From Negativicutes bacterium (GTDB lineage Bacteria; Bacillota; JAAYKD01): a DNA stretch of 44,756 bases. Positions 8,509 through 16,961 of this stretch are shown here, piece by piece. How positions within the stretch are numbered: position 1 is the stretch's first letter; every line of letters begins with the position of its first letter. Location: positions 1 to 44,756 of the forward strand of contig JAJFTT010000045.1 in assembly GCA_021372785.1 (NCBI GenBank). Direction: 5' to 3'. Made by a program: the position numbers and the translations under genes. Under the pieces are notes generated by a model. That model was given only the letters and a program-made list of their open reading frames with translations, was not told the origin of the DNA and made no database searches.

Positions 8509-9522
8509 TTACCGGGCGGTCGGAAACAAATGGAAGGCCATCTTCTTTTCACCCACCACTTCGTCGTTGTCGTTGATGACATAGGGTTTGGTTAAGCTGA
8601 GCATCCGCTGCCGGCCGGCTTCGTTTTCGTAACCCAACTGACGGAATATTTCATTGATGATCAGCGGCCAGCAAACTTCCGTACCGTCCTCACACTTAAA
8701 AGCGATACCCAGGCGCTGCTTTCTCATCCCGATGGTATAGACGCCTTCAGCGCCGCCTTTGGCGACCAGATTGTCATCCATATTATTCAAAGAACAGATA
8801 TAATTGCTGCCCGTGACCATCCGGTAATAGCGATTCATATTGTGCCCCATCCGGTCGGCCGCTTCCGCCCAGAGCGGATCGCGGATCCGGTCGGGACAAG
8901 CCATCTTCATTGCGCCCAATGCCATATTGCATAGCGGCACCGCAAACACGGGAACACCGCAGCCGTCCACCCCGATGCCGATCTGCTCCGGCGCCAGTTC
9001 GGTAAAATAACTGATGCAGCGCAGAATTTCCTGCTGCGCCGGATGTTCCGGCTGCCAGTAGCCTTCGATCGGAACGCCGAGATAGCGGGAAATTGCCAGG
9101 GCGGCGCAGTGCTTTCCGGAGCAGTTGTGGTAGATTTTTCGCTTTGGCAAACCGGCGCAGATCAATTCAGTGCGGCGCGGCAGGTAGCCGGGATAGGTCG
9201 GTTTCATGCAAAGATCCTCTTCCTTGCAGCCGATTTTACGCAAGATCGACTCGATGGCGGCAACATGGAAAGGTTCGCCCAAATGAGAGCCCGCCATCAC
9301 CGTGGTTTCTTCCGGTGTCAGGCCGAACAAACGGTCTATGCCATGGGCTAAAACCGGCAGCGCCTGGAGGGGCTTGGAAGCGGAACGGTAAAATACCACT
9401 TGATTCGGGTCGCCGGCCGAAGCGATTACCTCACCCCGGTCATTGACGACAACAATAAAACCGCGGTGGACATTTTCCAAAATACCGCCGCGATAATCCT
9501 CAACCAATCTGACAGAAGACAT
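8509..9522 (-). CDS. Asparaginase II family protein (Rhizobium-type AnsA)
   Basis: Matches the asparaginase II family typified by Rhizobium etli, unrelated to the E. coli enzymes; characterised members hydrolyse L-asparagine to aspartate and ammonia. Family motifs visible are YRSASKPLQALP near residue 45-56, GSHLGEPFH, NCSGKHCA near 132-139 and GIGVDGCGVPVFA near 185-197. ATG at 9522 is chosen because AGGAGGAG stands 6 bases upstream; the longer frame to 9669 has no ribosome binding site and reads into the divergent upstream region. This gives 337 residues, normal for the family. It is the first gene of the minus-strand salvage cluster, 43 bases before the M24-like gene. Confidence 0.85.
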   Translation of the reverse strand: MSSVRLVEDYRGGILENVHRGFIVVVNDRGEVIASAGDPNQVVFYRSASKPLQALPVLAHGIDRLFGLTPEETTVMAGSHLGEPFHVAAIESILRKIGCKEEDLCMKPTYPGYLPRRTELICAGLPKRKIYHNCSGKHCAALAISRYLGVPIEGYWQPEHPAQQEILRCISYFTELAPEQIGIGVDGCGVPVFAVPLCNMALGAMKMACPDRIRDPLWAEAADRMGHNMNRYYRMVTGSNYICSLNNMDDNLVAKGGAEGVYTIGMRKQRLGIAFKCEDGTEVCWPLIINEIFRQLGYENEAGRQRMLSLTKPYVINDNDEVVGEKKMAFHLFPTAR

Positions 9523-9719
9523 CGAAAGCTCCTCCTCGATTATAAAATGATCAAAGAATCCTTCTCTTATTACGCCCCGGAGACGGTGAAACCCTTCTTG
9601 TTTTTTCGCGCTTCCGGGCTGCCAAAACGAGAGAAACCAGAAAAAGCAGGAGATGAAAGAGAGCGGCACGAAAAGTAACAGACAGACCGATGCGCGTTAT
9701 CAGGAAAGGAATGGTTCGC

Positions 9720-10292
9720 ATGACAAATAACCGTCAGCATACAATCATCATTGCTCTGCTTTGTCTATTCGTCTTGCTTGTTTTTTCTGCCTGCGGCAAA
9801 GTGAAAGAAGCAGAAAAAACAGCGGATCCCCTGCCGCAGCTTCCCGCAGCGGGTTCGGCGGAAACACTGCCGATTGAATTATTCGATTGGATCAACCGGC
9901 CCTTTGCTGATTTTAAAACACTGTATGGCGAACCGGAGCAAACGGTGAATTCAGAAATGACCGGACTGCCGCTCGCGCAATATGCGGATTTAGAAGTGAA
10001 TCTCTCGGTTAAAAACGCCTTGCTCGTGATCAGCGGTTTCAGCTTGCTGGCCGAAAAGCAAACGGATCCGGCCAAATACAGCATCAAGGGAGTCACCTTT
10101 GCTTTTAGTAATCGCCAGGTATTGGACAAACTGGGGCTGCCCGTGAATGGCGGACGCAGCTATTTGTGCTACTCCGAAGATTATGCACTGTGGTGGAAAT
10201 ATGATTTTGGCGCGGATGATCAGCTGCAGAGGATGGGACTTTTCTATGGCGCCGATCAAAAAGACCGCACCTTTGTCGAGTGGCGCAAGTAA
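9720..10292 (+). CDS. Small lipoprotein of unknown function
   Basis: A 190-residue protein with a signal peptide (TIIIALLCLFVLLVFSAC) whose cysteine makes it a predicted lipoprotein on the outer membrane surface. The rest is soluble, without a motif I recognise; a stretch IELFDWINRPFADFKTLYG opens the mature domain and the C-terminal half is rich in aromatic residues. ATG at 9720 fits best: AGGAAAGGA is about 9 bases upstream, while the in-frame ATG at 9711 touches that sequence. Its stop codon TAA shares one base with the ATG of the next gene (TAATG), so the two are translationally coupled. Confidence 0.75.
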   Translation: MTNNRQHTIIIALLCLFVLLVFSACGKVKEAEKTADPLPQLPAAGSAETLPIELFDWINRPFADFKTLYGEPEQTVNSEMTGLPLAQYADLEVNLSVKNALLVISGFSLLAEKQTDPAKYSIKGVTFAFSNRQVLDKLGLPVNGGRSYLCYSEDYALWWKYDFGADDQLQRMGLFYGADQKDRTFVEWRK

Positions 10293-11176
10293 TGGAACAA
10301 CAGCGATGTACGCTCTGTCCCCGTCAGTGCGGTGTGATGAGACAGGAACACGGGGAATCCAAAGGCTATTGCGGTCTGCCGTGGCTGCCCGGTGTTTGCC
10401 GGGCCGCCCTGCATTTTGGTGAGGAACCCAATCTCAGCGGTCAATCTGGTTCGGGAGCCGTCTTTTTCAGCGGCTGTGTGCTGCGCTGCAGCTACTGCCA
10501 AAATTATCGGATCAGCCGCCGCAGCTGCGGTAAAGCAGTGAATGCCGCCCAGCTGGCCGCTATCTTTCAGGAACTGCAGGCAGCGGGAGCGCATAATATC
10601 AATTTAGTCAGCCCGACGCCTTATGTGCCGCTGATTGTGCAGGCGCTGCGTTTGCAGCCGCTCCGGATTCCGGTTGTCTATAACAGCAGCGGCTATGAAC
10701 GGGTGGAAACGTTACGCCAGCTGGAGGGTTTGGTGGATATTTATTTGCCGGATTATAAATATCATCAGGCGGATTTGGCGCTGCAGTATTCAGGCGCCGC
10801 CGATTATCCGCAGAAAGCGCAGGCGGCGATTCTGGAAATGTACCGTCAGGTGGGGCTGCCGCAGCATGATCCGGATGGGATGATGCAGAGCGGTTTGATG
10901 ATCCGGCATTTGATTTTACCCGGACATACCAAAAATTCGATTGCCGCCTTGCAATGGCTGGCGGAAGCGCTGCCCAAAGGAGTTTATATCAGTCTGATGG
11001 CGCAATATTGTCCGCCGGCCGGACTGACGCTGCCTGCAGAATTACAGCGGCGTATTACCAGGCGGGAATATACTAAGGTGGCCAACGCGCTGTTGGAATT
11101 GGGGTTGGAGAATGGGTTCTTTCAAAAGCGCAGCGCCGCCAGTGAGGAATATCTACCGGATTGGAATTGGCTGTAA
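10292..11176 (+). CDS. pflX: Radical SAM protein, PflX type (COG1313)
   Basis: Radical S-adenosylmethionine protein related to pyruvate-formate-lyase activating enzymes, of the poorly characterised PflX group. The N-terminus has the group's cysteine motif CTLCPRQCG and a further Cys in GYCG, which may bind a second metal or cluster. The 4Fe-4S motif is CVLRCSYC (CxxxCxxC) near residues 63-70. It continues with NLVSPTPY and a C-terminal domain with SLMAQYCP. ATG at 10292 overlaps the lipoprotein stop; an in-frame GTG at 10280 is an alternative start. No glycyl-radical enzyme is in the window, so its target is unknown. Confidence 0.85.
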   Translation: MEQQRCTLCPRQCGVMRQEHGESKGYCGLPWLPGVCRAALHFGEEPNLSGQSGSGAVFFSGCVLRCSYCQNYRISRRSCGKAVNAAQLAAIFQELQAAGAHNINLVSPTPYVPLIVQALRLQPLRIPVVYNSSGYERVETLRQLEGLVDIYLPDYKYHQADLALQYSGAADYPQKAQAAILEMYRQVGLPQHDPDGMMQSGLMIRHLILPGHTKNSIAALQWLAEALPKGVYISLMAQYCPPAGLTLPAELQRRITRREYTKVANALLELGLENGFFQKRSAASEEYLPDWNWL

Positions 11177-11248
11177 AGGAGACGGCAGCGTATGCTTCAG
11201 CCAATTTGCTGCGCGGCGGCTGTTGCGGCCGGTCTGTGCCTGCGCATT

Positions 11249-11294
11249 AAAAAAGCACGTTGAATGCTTAACGTTTCAGCGTGCTCCGGTTTTT
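11249..11294. terminator. Bidirectional Rho-independent terminator
   Basis: The arms GCACGTTGAA (11255-11264) and TTCAGCGTGC (11275-11284) form a 10-bp stem with one G-T pair. A T-run follows on the plus strand (11290-11295) and on the minus strand (A-run 11249-11254). It separates the convergent pflX and diguanylate cyclase genes. Confidence 0.85.
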
Positions 11295-11347
11295 TCATCG
11301 GCTTATCGAGTAATCCGTAAAACCCCTTGCTTTCGCTATGGGGAGTG

Positions 11348-12505
11348 TCAAGTCTCGTCCATCCCGTCGCCGGTCAGATCGGGTTGCCTGGTCGTCCCTT
11401 TTTCCCAAATGACCAGAGAATTTCTGCCGGTATGCTTGGCTTGGTAGAGGGCATCATCCGCGTAATTGACCAGCATCATATAGTTTTCAGCCTGCGTTTC
11501 CAGCAATCCGGCACAACCTGCGCTTAACGTAATGATACCATAGGGCGACTTGGGGTGGCTGATTTTCAGAGCCGCCGTTTGCAGGATCAGTTGCCTGCCC
11601 AGGCGTTCGATCGCTTCTTTCGTATGCAGAGTGTCAATGGCTACAAATTCTTCGCCGCCATAGCGCGCTAAGAAAATAGAATTTTCTTTGGCAAATTGAT
11701 GAAAGATAATACCGAGTGATTCCAGGCAGCTGTCGCCCTGCACGTGCCCGAACGTATCGTTATAGGCTTTGAAGTAGTCGACATCCATCATCAGCACATA
11801 GAAATTTCTGGGTGAGGAGTGAAATTCACGAAAAGTTTGTTCGATGATGTGGTTGAATTTACGGCGGTTGGGCAGATTGGTTTGCACATCCGTATCTCTT
11901 TGCTGTTCCAGCAGTGCTTGCCGGTCAATGCTCTTTAAGCGCAGATTGACCACAAAATAGGTCAGAATCAAACCGATACAGAAACTGGCCAAACCGTTAA
12001 TCGTATCTGAAACGGCAAGGTCCAAAGGTTTCCATAGAAAACATAATTTACAAAAACCCAATGTTACGATCAGACTGAAGACGGCCGCTTCTCCGGGGGG
12101 AATTAAGAAAAGAATAGGCAGCGCAATTTGAAAGACGAAAAAGGTACTGGCTGCGGAGCTGCTGTTGTTAATCACGCTGATATAATAGGAAAAAAGATAA
12201 ATCATGATCATAAAAGCATACAGAGCGAAACCGGAGTACTGCGGCTTTTTTCTGATGACTGCGTGGGCAAACAAGGCAAAAGACCAAAAAATAAAATTGA
12301 AAATAAAATAACTGCTGCGCAGATTGGTCAGATAGACGACCCTTAGGGTAGAAAAAAACATTAAGAGGGCAAGGAGACCGGCAGCCGCGCTGACTTTACA
12401 CAGAGAGTCCGCATTTTCCTGCCGGATCGTCTTTTTGTTCTTTTGAAAAAAGAATTTGTTGTAATCTCCATAATACCAAGAGGTGAGTTGAGTTTTTAAA
12501 TTCAT
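11348..12505 (-). CDS. Membrane-bound diguanylate cyclase (GGDEF domain)
   Basis: Makes the second messenger c-di-GMP from two GTP. Residues ~37-188 contain about six hydrophobic segments, indicating a polytopic sensor region. The GGDEF domain covers ~205-370: TNLPNRRKF opens it, the metal site is MMDVDYFKAYND (240-250), and the active loop is GGEEF at 283-287, one of the catalytically competent variants. The inhibitory I-site RxxD, normally just upstream of this loop, is not present (KENSIF instead), so product inhibition through it is unlikely. ATG at 12505 follows GGGAGGA. No EAL or HD-GYP phosphodiesterase is nearby. Confidence 0.92.
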   Translation of the reverse strand: MNLKTQLTSWYYGDYNKFFFQKNKKTIRQENADSLCKVSAAAGLLALLMFFSTLRVVYLTNLRSSYFIFNFIFWSFALFAHAVIRKKPQYSGFALYAFMIMIYLFSYYISVINNSSSAASTFFVFQIALPILFLIPPGEAAVFSLIVTLGFCKLCFLWKPLDLAVSDTINGLASFCIGLILTYFVVNLRLKSIDRQALLEQQRDTDVQTNLPNRRKFNHIIEQTFREFHSSPRNFYVLMMDVDYFKAYNDTFGHVQGDSCLESLGIIFHQFAKENSIFLARYGGEEFVAIDTLHTKEAIERLGRQLILQTAALKISHPKSPYGIITLSAGCAGLLETQAENYMMLVNYADDALYQAKHTGRNSLVIWEKGTTRQPDLTGDGMDET

Positions 12506-12791
12506 TGCAGAATCCTCCCTGGCAGCGGATCTATCAATTGTAAAATAATATAATATATCATAAATGTATCTGTAATATTTTGATAAATTATAACATCATT
12601 TGTCAGAAAGCGCAAGCTTGTTTTCTTATCCGCAGAAAAGAAAAACCAGATCAGGCAGCCGCATGCGCCGATTGGGAAACCGCTCAAATTATTTCGCAGG
12701 CAGGAATTCCGCGGCTGCCTGTGGAAAAAAGTACTGTTTGCCGGAACTGTCTTAGGATCCAAAAAAAACGCATTCAGAAACGGGGCGCGGC
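12506..12791. other. Divergent intergenic region with an 11-bp inverted repeat
   Basis: An AT-rich stretch (about 12535-12600) probably carries the promoter of the minus-strand cyclase gene. Closer to the lipid kinase gene is a perfect inverted repeat, CAGGCAGCCGC at 12652-12662 and GCGGCTGCCTG at 12711-12721, with a 48-base loop. It would be in the leader of the kinase mRNA if transcription starts upstream. No known riboswitch core is recognised. Confidence 0.5.
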
Positions 12792-13724
12792 ATGAAACAT
12801 GTTTTTATCGTAAATCCCAAGGCAGGACACAGACGGAATTTTACCGCTTTTGTCGGAGAAGTCGAAACATTGATGCGGCGGTTGCAATTGGATTATGAGA
12901 TTCTTTTCACCCAGTATGCCGGTCATGCCGTTGGTTTGGTGCGGGAACGACTGACCGGCGGCAGTGAGAGCATACGTTTTTATGCCTGCGGCGGTGACGG
13001 CACCATGAACGAGGTGCTGCACGGCGCCATGGGTCAGGAAAACTGGGAGATGACGGTAGTCCCGCTGGGCTCCGGCAATGATTTTCTCAAGTGTTTTGGC
13101 AAGGTCGGGGACTTTCTCAATCTCGAGGCGTTGGTCAAAGGTCGGGCTGTGCTGGTGGATGTGATCAAGGCGAATGAGCATTACGCTTTGAATCTGCTGA
13201 ATGTGGGGCTTGATGCGGAATCCGCTTATTTTAAAACGAAATTTCAATACCTGCCGGGGGTCAGCGGGCCGATGGCTTATAACTTGGCGCTGGCTTTTTG
13301 TTTCTTTCACCGCTATGGCGTGGAGATGACCATCGAATTGGATGGCATCAGGCAGCCGGATCAGAAATTCATCCTGGCCGCCTTCGGCAACGGCACGACC
13401 TATGGCAGCGGTTATCAGGCAACCCCTTTGGCGATACCGACAGACGGCATGCTGGATGCCTGCTTTTTTCGCTATGCCGGCAGGATGACCATACTGAAAT
13501 ATATTCCTTTTTATCAACGCGGCGAGCATATCGGGCAGCCGGGTTTGCAGGAGATTCTTTATTACGGCAAGCATCGCCGCGTCCGCATCGTCGGCCGGCG
13601 GCCCCTGCATGTTTGCATTGACGGTGAGTTTTTCAGTGCGGAAACGGTCGATATGACCATGCTGCCTGAAAAGGTTGCTTTTGTGATACCGTTTGGTCTG
13701 CAGCCGCTTTGGCTCGCGACATAG
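12792..13724 (+). CDS. Diacylglycerol kinase-family lipid kinase (DagK/YegS/BmrU type)
   Basis: ATP-dependent lipid kinase, expected to phosphorylate diacylglycerol or a related membrane lipid at the cytoplasmic face and return it to phospholipid or lipoteichoic-acid turnover. The catalytic domain shows NPKAGHRR near residues 8-15, the hallmark GGDGTMNEVLHG near 64-75 and PLGSGNDF near 92-99. The C-terminal half is the beta-sandwich with the family's substrate-side FGNGTTYGSG. The length, 310 residues, is typical. The ribosome binding site is weak (GGGGCG just before the ATG), but the start agrees with family N termini. Confidence 0.88.
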   Translation: MKHVFIVNPKAGHRRNFTAFVGEVETLMRRLQLDYEILFTQYAGHAVGLVRERLTGGSESIRFYACGGDGTMNEVLHGAMGQENWEMTVVPLGSGNDFLKCFGKVGDFLNLEALVKGRAVLVDVIKANEHYALNLLNVGLDAESAYFKTKFQYLPGVSGPMAYNLALAFCFFHRYGVEMTIELDGIRQPDQKFILAAFGNGTTYGSGYQATPLAIPTDGMLDACFFRYAGRMTILKYIPFYQRGEHIGQPGLQEILYYGKHRRVRIVGRRPLHVCIDGEFFSAETVDMTMLPEKVAFVIPFGLQPLWLAT

Positions 13725-13801
13725 CGTTCCGCGAAAACCGAATCGCTGTTTGATTTGGTTTCGTGATCAATCAAGTGAATCAGAAAGGATGAACCTGACA
13801 G

Positions 13802-15109
13802 ATGAAAAAAGAGTATGCCCAACGCCTGCTGGCGCACCTGGATGCCTCTCCTACCCCGTTTCAATCGGTCATCGCTTTAAAGAAAATGCTGCAGACTGCG
13901 GGGGCGGTGGAATTACAGGAACGTCAACCCTGGCAATTGCAGCAAAAACAGCTCTATTACTTTGTCAAAGACGGCACGCAGCTGGTCGCCTTCCGTCTGG
14001 GCGGCAAAGAGCTTGCTGCCCATGGCTTCCGGATCGGCGCAGCGCATCATGATTCGCCGGCATTGAAAATCAAACCGGTTGGCAGCATCATCGAGCAAAA
14101 TGTGGAACGTTTGATGATCGAAATCTATGGCGGGCCGATCATTCGCGGTTGGTTTGACCGTCCGCTTGGCTTAGCCGGACGAATCTGTGTCAAAACAGCG
14201 GCGGGTATTGAGAACGTTTCCGTACAAATCAATCAGCCGATTTTGATTATTCCCAGCGCCGCTATCCATTTGGTTCGTGATGTCAACGAAAATGCCAAAG
14301 TCAGCGCTCAAACGGAACTTTGCCCTTTCTTCGCTTTGAATGAAGGCAAAGAAAAACAATTCATGAATTGGTTGGCGGCAGCATCCGGCGTCCGGACGGA
14401 GGATATTTTAAGTTTTGAATTGCAGCCGATCGATATCCAGCCCGCCTGTTTTGTGGGTCAGAAGGAGGAATGGATTTCCGCGCCTCACCTGGATGATGTG
14501 GCTATGGTGTATGCGGCTTTTTGCGGTTTATTGGAAGCGGTTGCCGCAGACAGTGAGCAGAATACGATCGCGGTCGCGTATGACCACGAAGAAATCGGCT
14601 CCAATTCCACCCGCGGTGCCCGCAGCAACAGCCTGATGATGGCAATCGACCGTATCTGTGAGAAATTGAAGCTCAGCGTGGAAGATAAATATCGGGCGAT
14701 GTCGGCCAGCCTATTATTCTCTGCCGATATGGCGCATGCGGTGCATCCGGGTTACGCCGCTAAAAGCGACTTGAATCACCCGGTCTACCTGAACCAAGGT
14801 CCCGTCCTTAAACTGGCCAACTTCCAATCTTATGCCACTTCCAGCCGCGGTACGGCGATCTTTAAATGGCTCTGTGCCGAGAATCAGATTCCCTATCAAA
14901 TTTTAGTCAATCACAGTGATGCACGCGGCGGCGGCACCATCGGTCCTATCATGGCTGCGGCCTATGGCGCAACCACGGTCGATATCGGCAATCCCATGCT
15001 TGCCATGCATTCGGTACGCGAATTGAGCGGTACAGACGACCAATATGGCATGACGATGCTCTTTAAGGCTCTGTTCGAGGCGGATATTGCCGCCCTGCTC
15101 TGCGAATAG
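13802..15109 (+). CDS. apeB: M18 family metalloaminopeptidase
   Basis: Cytoplasmic zinc aminopeptidase of the M18 (aspartyl aminopeptidase-like) family, forming large oligomers that trim acidic or neutral N-terminal residues in peptide recycling. All zinc-site segments are present: AAHHDSPALK near residue 80, LDDVAMVY near 232, DHEEIGS near 261-267 and the C-terminal MHSVRELSG. The length, 435 residues, is normal. The ribosome binding site AAAGGA lies 12 bases before ATG 13802. It stands 77 bases after the lipid kinase gene and ends against the minus-strand RNA gene, whose terminator probably also stops this transcript. Confidence 0.92.
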   Translation: MKKEYAQRLLAHLDASPTPFQSVIALKKMLQTAGAVELQERQPWQLQQKQLYYFVKDGTQLVAFRLGGKELAAHGFRIGAAHHDSPALKIKPVGSIIEQNVERLMIEIYGGPIIRGWFDRPLGLAGRICVKTAAGIENVSVQINQPILIIPSAAIHLVRDVNENAKVSAQTELCPFFALNEGKEKQFMNWLAAASGVRTEDILSFELQPIDIQPACFVGQKEEWISAPHLDDVAMVYAAFCGLLEAVAADSEQNTIAVAYDHEEIGSNSTRGARSNSLMMAIDRICEKLKLSVEDKYRAMSASLLFSADMAHAVHPGYAAKSDLNHPVYLNQGPVLKLANFQSYATSSRGTAIFKWLCAENQIPYQILVNHSDARGGGTIGPIMAAAYGATTVDIGNPMLAMHSVRELSGTDDQYGMTMLFKALFEADIAALLCE

Positions 15110-15111
15110 AT

Positions 15112-15145
15112 TAAAAAAAAAACCCGGAGAATCATCTCTGAGGTT
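15112..15145 (-). terminator. Rho-independent terminator of the small RNA
   Basis: On the minus strand, CCTCAGAG-loop-CTCCGGG forms a 7-bp stem with one mismatch, directly followed by a run of ten Ts (plus-strand A-run 15113-15122). It lies just beyond the stop codon of the convergent M18 gene. Confidence 0.8.
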
Positions 15146-15335
15146 TCAAATTCAAAATCGCTCCGGCGGTTGATCAACAACCGCCGCAAGCCCTCGCATC
15201 GTCTGACTAATGAGCCGGCCTCGGCCACGGTCTGCTACCAAAACAGTAGAGACGGTTTATGCTCGCAGACGTCGGCAGACATTCGTAAGTGACAAGTTGC
15301 CTTGATCCCTCCGCGAATTCGCTGCTACCGCGATT
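15112..15335 (-). ncRNA. Structured small RNA of unassigned family
   Basis: A stand-alone transcription unit on the minus strand: a sigma-A promoter (separate entry), then about 220 bases without an open frame, then a terminator ending in ten Ts. The RNA can form an outer closing helix (AATCGC near its 5' end with GCGATT near the 3' end), a 5' hairpin CAAG-GCAA-CTTG, a central arm (CGTCTG/CAGACG, then GAGC/GCTC, capped by GTCTCTAC/GTAGcAGAC) and a 9-bp 3' hairpin CGGCGGTTG/CAACCGCCG. The latter's loop TTGAT is complementary to ATCAA in the 5' part, so a pseudoknot is possible. The branched shape argues against a simple 6S rod. I cannot place it in a family by eye. Confidence 0.65.
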
Positions 15336-15341
15336 AATTCT

Positions 15342-15369
15342 ATTATAGCGAGTCCGTCACAAAATGCAA
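15342..15369 (-). promoter_or_regulatory. Sigma-A promoter of the small RNA
   Basis: On the minus strand TTGCAT (15369-15364) is followed after 16 bases by a perfect TATAAT (15347-15342). Transcription would start near 15335. The box faces away from the AbgB-type gene and leads only into the structured RNA. Confidence 0.75.
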
Positions 15370-15461
15370 GTGCTTTTTTACAAATAACTGCCATAAAAAT
15401 GGGTGTTCTTCCGCTTGCCGGCAGGGCAGTAGGAAATGATAAATCGGAAAGGATGAAAGTC

Positions 15462-16904
15462 ATGTCGAAACAACACTTATTCGAGCTGGTCGATCAGAAA
15501 AAAAACCAATGGTCCGCTTTAAGCGATCGGATTTGGGAAACCCCCGAAACCCGTTTTCAGGAGCATCTTTCTTCGGCCGCTTTAATCGAGGCGCTGCAAG
15601 CCGAAGGTTTTGCGCTGACCGATCTTGGCGAAAGCATTCCCTGTGCCTTTGTCGGCACTTGGGGCGAGGGGAAACCGGTCATCGGTTTCCTGGGGGAATT
15701 TGATGCACTTTCCGGCCTGAGCCAAAAAGCCGGCAGCACCCGGCGGGAAGCCATTGTGCCCGGAGGAAACGGGCACGGCTGCTGTCATCATTTACTTGGC
15801 AGCGGCGCTTTGGCCGCCGCGGTTGCCTTGCGTGACTACGTCAAAGAAAACCATCTCGCTTGTACCATCCAATATTTCGGCTGCCCGGGTGAGGAAGGCG
15901 GATCCGGCAAAGCCTTTATGGCGCGGCAGGGGGTTTTTCAGGCGCTCGATGCGGCGATTACCTGGCACGGCAGCGCTATGACGCAAACATCGGTTGGTTC
16001 TACTTTGGCAAATATCCAGGTCTATTACAAATTCACCGGCCGGGCTTCCCATGCCGGCGCTTCGCCGCATTTAGGCCGCAGCGCGCTGGATGCTGTGGAA
16101 CTGATGAATGTGGGCGTCAATTATTTGAGGGAACATATCATTTCCGAAGCCAGAGTGCATTACGCTTTAATCGACGCGGGCGGCAAGAGCCCCAATGTCG
16201 TGCAGTCGTCAGCCGAAGTGCTCTACTTAATCCGGGCTCCGAAAAACAACTTGGTGCAGGATATTTTTGAGCGCGTCAGCGATATTGCACGCGGCGCTGC
16301 TATGATGACCCAAACCAAGCTGGAAATTCAGATTGACAAGGCATGTTCCAATTTGATCCCCAATGAAACCTTGGAAAAAGTAATGAATGAAAACTTACAA
16401 TTGATTCCGGAACGCCAGCCGACCGCCCGGGAAATTGCTTACGCCGAGAGTATTCAGGCATCTCTCAGTGCGGAGGAAAAAGGCAGCACCTTGAAAACTC
16501 TGATAGGGATGTTTGGCGAGCGCGCCGGCAAAAAGCTGGCGTCGGAACTGTCGGAACATCCTATTTCGGCGAAACTGCTGCCTTATCAGACCAGTGAGAA
16601 AGTTTCCTCCGGTTCCACCGATGTTTCGGACGTTTCCTGGCTGACTCCCACGGTTCAATGCCGCTGCAGTTGTTACGCGCTGAATACACCGGGACATTCC
16701 TGGCAGCAGGTTGCCCAAGGCAAAGAAGATTGGGCTCACGACGGCATGCTGACGGCTGCCAAAGCCATGGCCGGTGTTGGTTTGGATTTGATTTTACAGC
16801 CGCAGTTGTTAGCCGCAGCCAAAGCCGAGCTAATTGAACGGGTGGGTCCGGACGGCTATCAGTGCCCCATTCCGGCTGCAGTCAAACCGTGCGCTGTAAA
16901 ATAA
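15462..16904 (+). CDS. abgB: M20 family amidohydrolase, AbgB type (aminobenzoyl-glutamate utilisation B)
   Basis: Zinc-dependent M20 hydrolase similar to AbgB, the B subunit of p-aminobenzoyl-glutamate hydrolase. Metal-site segments are HGCCHHLLG near residues 105-113, FGCPGEEGGSG near 140-150, the WHGS and SHAG motifs of the family near 170-200, and a C-terminal STDVSDVSW. With ATG at 15462 the protein has 480 residues, normal for AbgB. This ATG is preferred because GGAAAGG is 9 bases upstream, while the in-frame ATG at 15453 abuts it. The AbgA subunit and AbgT transporter are not nearby, so the real substrate, perhaps another N-acyl amino acid, is open. Confidence 0.85.
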   Translation: MSKQHLFELVDQKKNQWSALSDRIWETPETRFQEHLSSAALIEALQAEGFALTDLGESIPCAFVGTWGEGKPVIGFLGEFDALSGLSQKAGSTRREAIVPGGNGHGCCHHLLGSGALAAAVALRDYVKENHLACTIQYFGCPGEEGGSGKAFMARQGVFQALDAAITWHGSAMTQTSVGSTLANIQVYYKFTGRASHAGASPHLGRSALDAVELMNVGVNYLREHIISEARVHYALIDAGGKSPNVVQSSAEVLYLIRAPKNNLVQDIFERVSDIARGAAMMTQTKLEIQIDKACSNLIPNETLEKVMNENLQLIPERQPTAREIAYAESIQASLSAEEKGSTLKTLIGMFGERAGKKLASELSEHPISAKLLPYQTSEKVSSGSTDVSDVSWLTPTVQCRCSCYALNTPGHSWQQVAQGKEDWAHDGMLTAAKAMAGVGLDLILQPQLLAAAKAELIERVGPDGYQCPIPAAVKPCAVK

Positions 16905-16916
16905 GAGATGCAAAAA

Positions 16917-16946
16917 AAGCCATTGGATTTTATGCCAATGGCTTTT
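16917..16946. terminator. Bidirectional Rho-independent terminator
   Basis: AAGCCATTGG (16917-16926) pairs perfectly with CCAATGGCTT (16935-16944) around an 8-base loop, with A-rich and T-rich flanks on the two sides. It separates the convergent abgB-like and flavin reductase genes. Confidence 0.9.
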
Positions 16947-16961
16947 GCTGAAAAATCGTAA

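Noticed and set aside
12774-13610. 278-codon minus-strand frame opposite the lipid kinase gene
   Set aside because: It is a codon-position shadow of a gene with clear kinase motifs; no ribosome binding site and no family likeness.
15112-15369. The small RNA as 6S RNA, SRP RNA, RNase P RNA or tmRNA
   Set aside because: None of the diagnostic cores of SRP, RNase P or tmRNA is visible, and the branched fold does not suit the rod shape of 6S; kept as unassigned.
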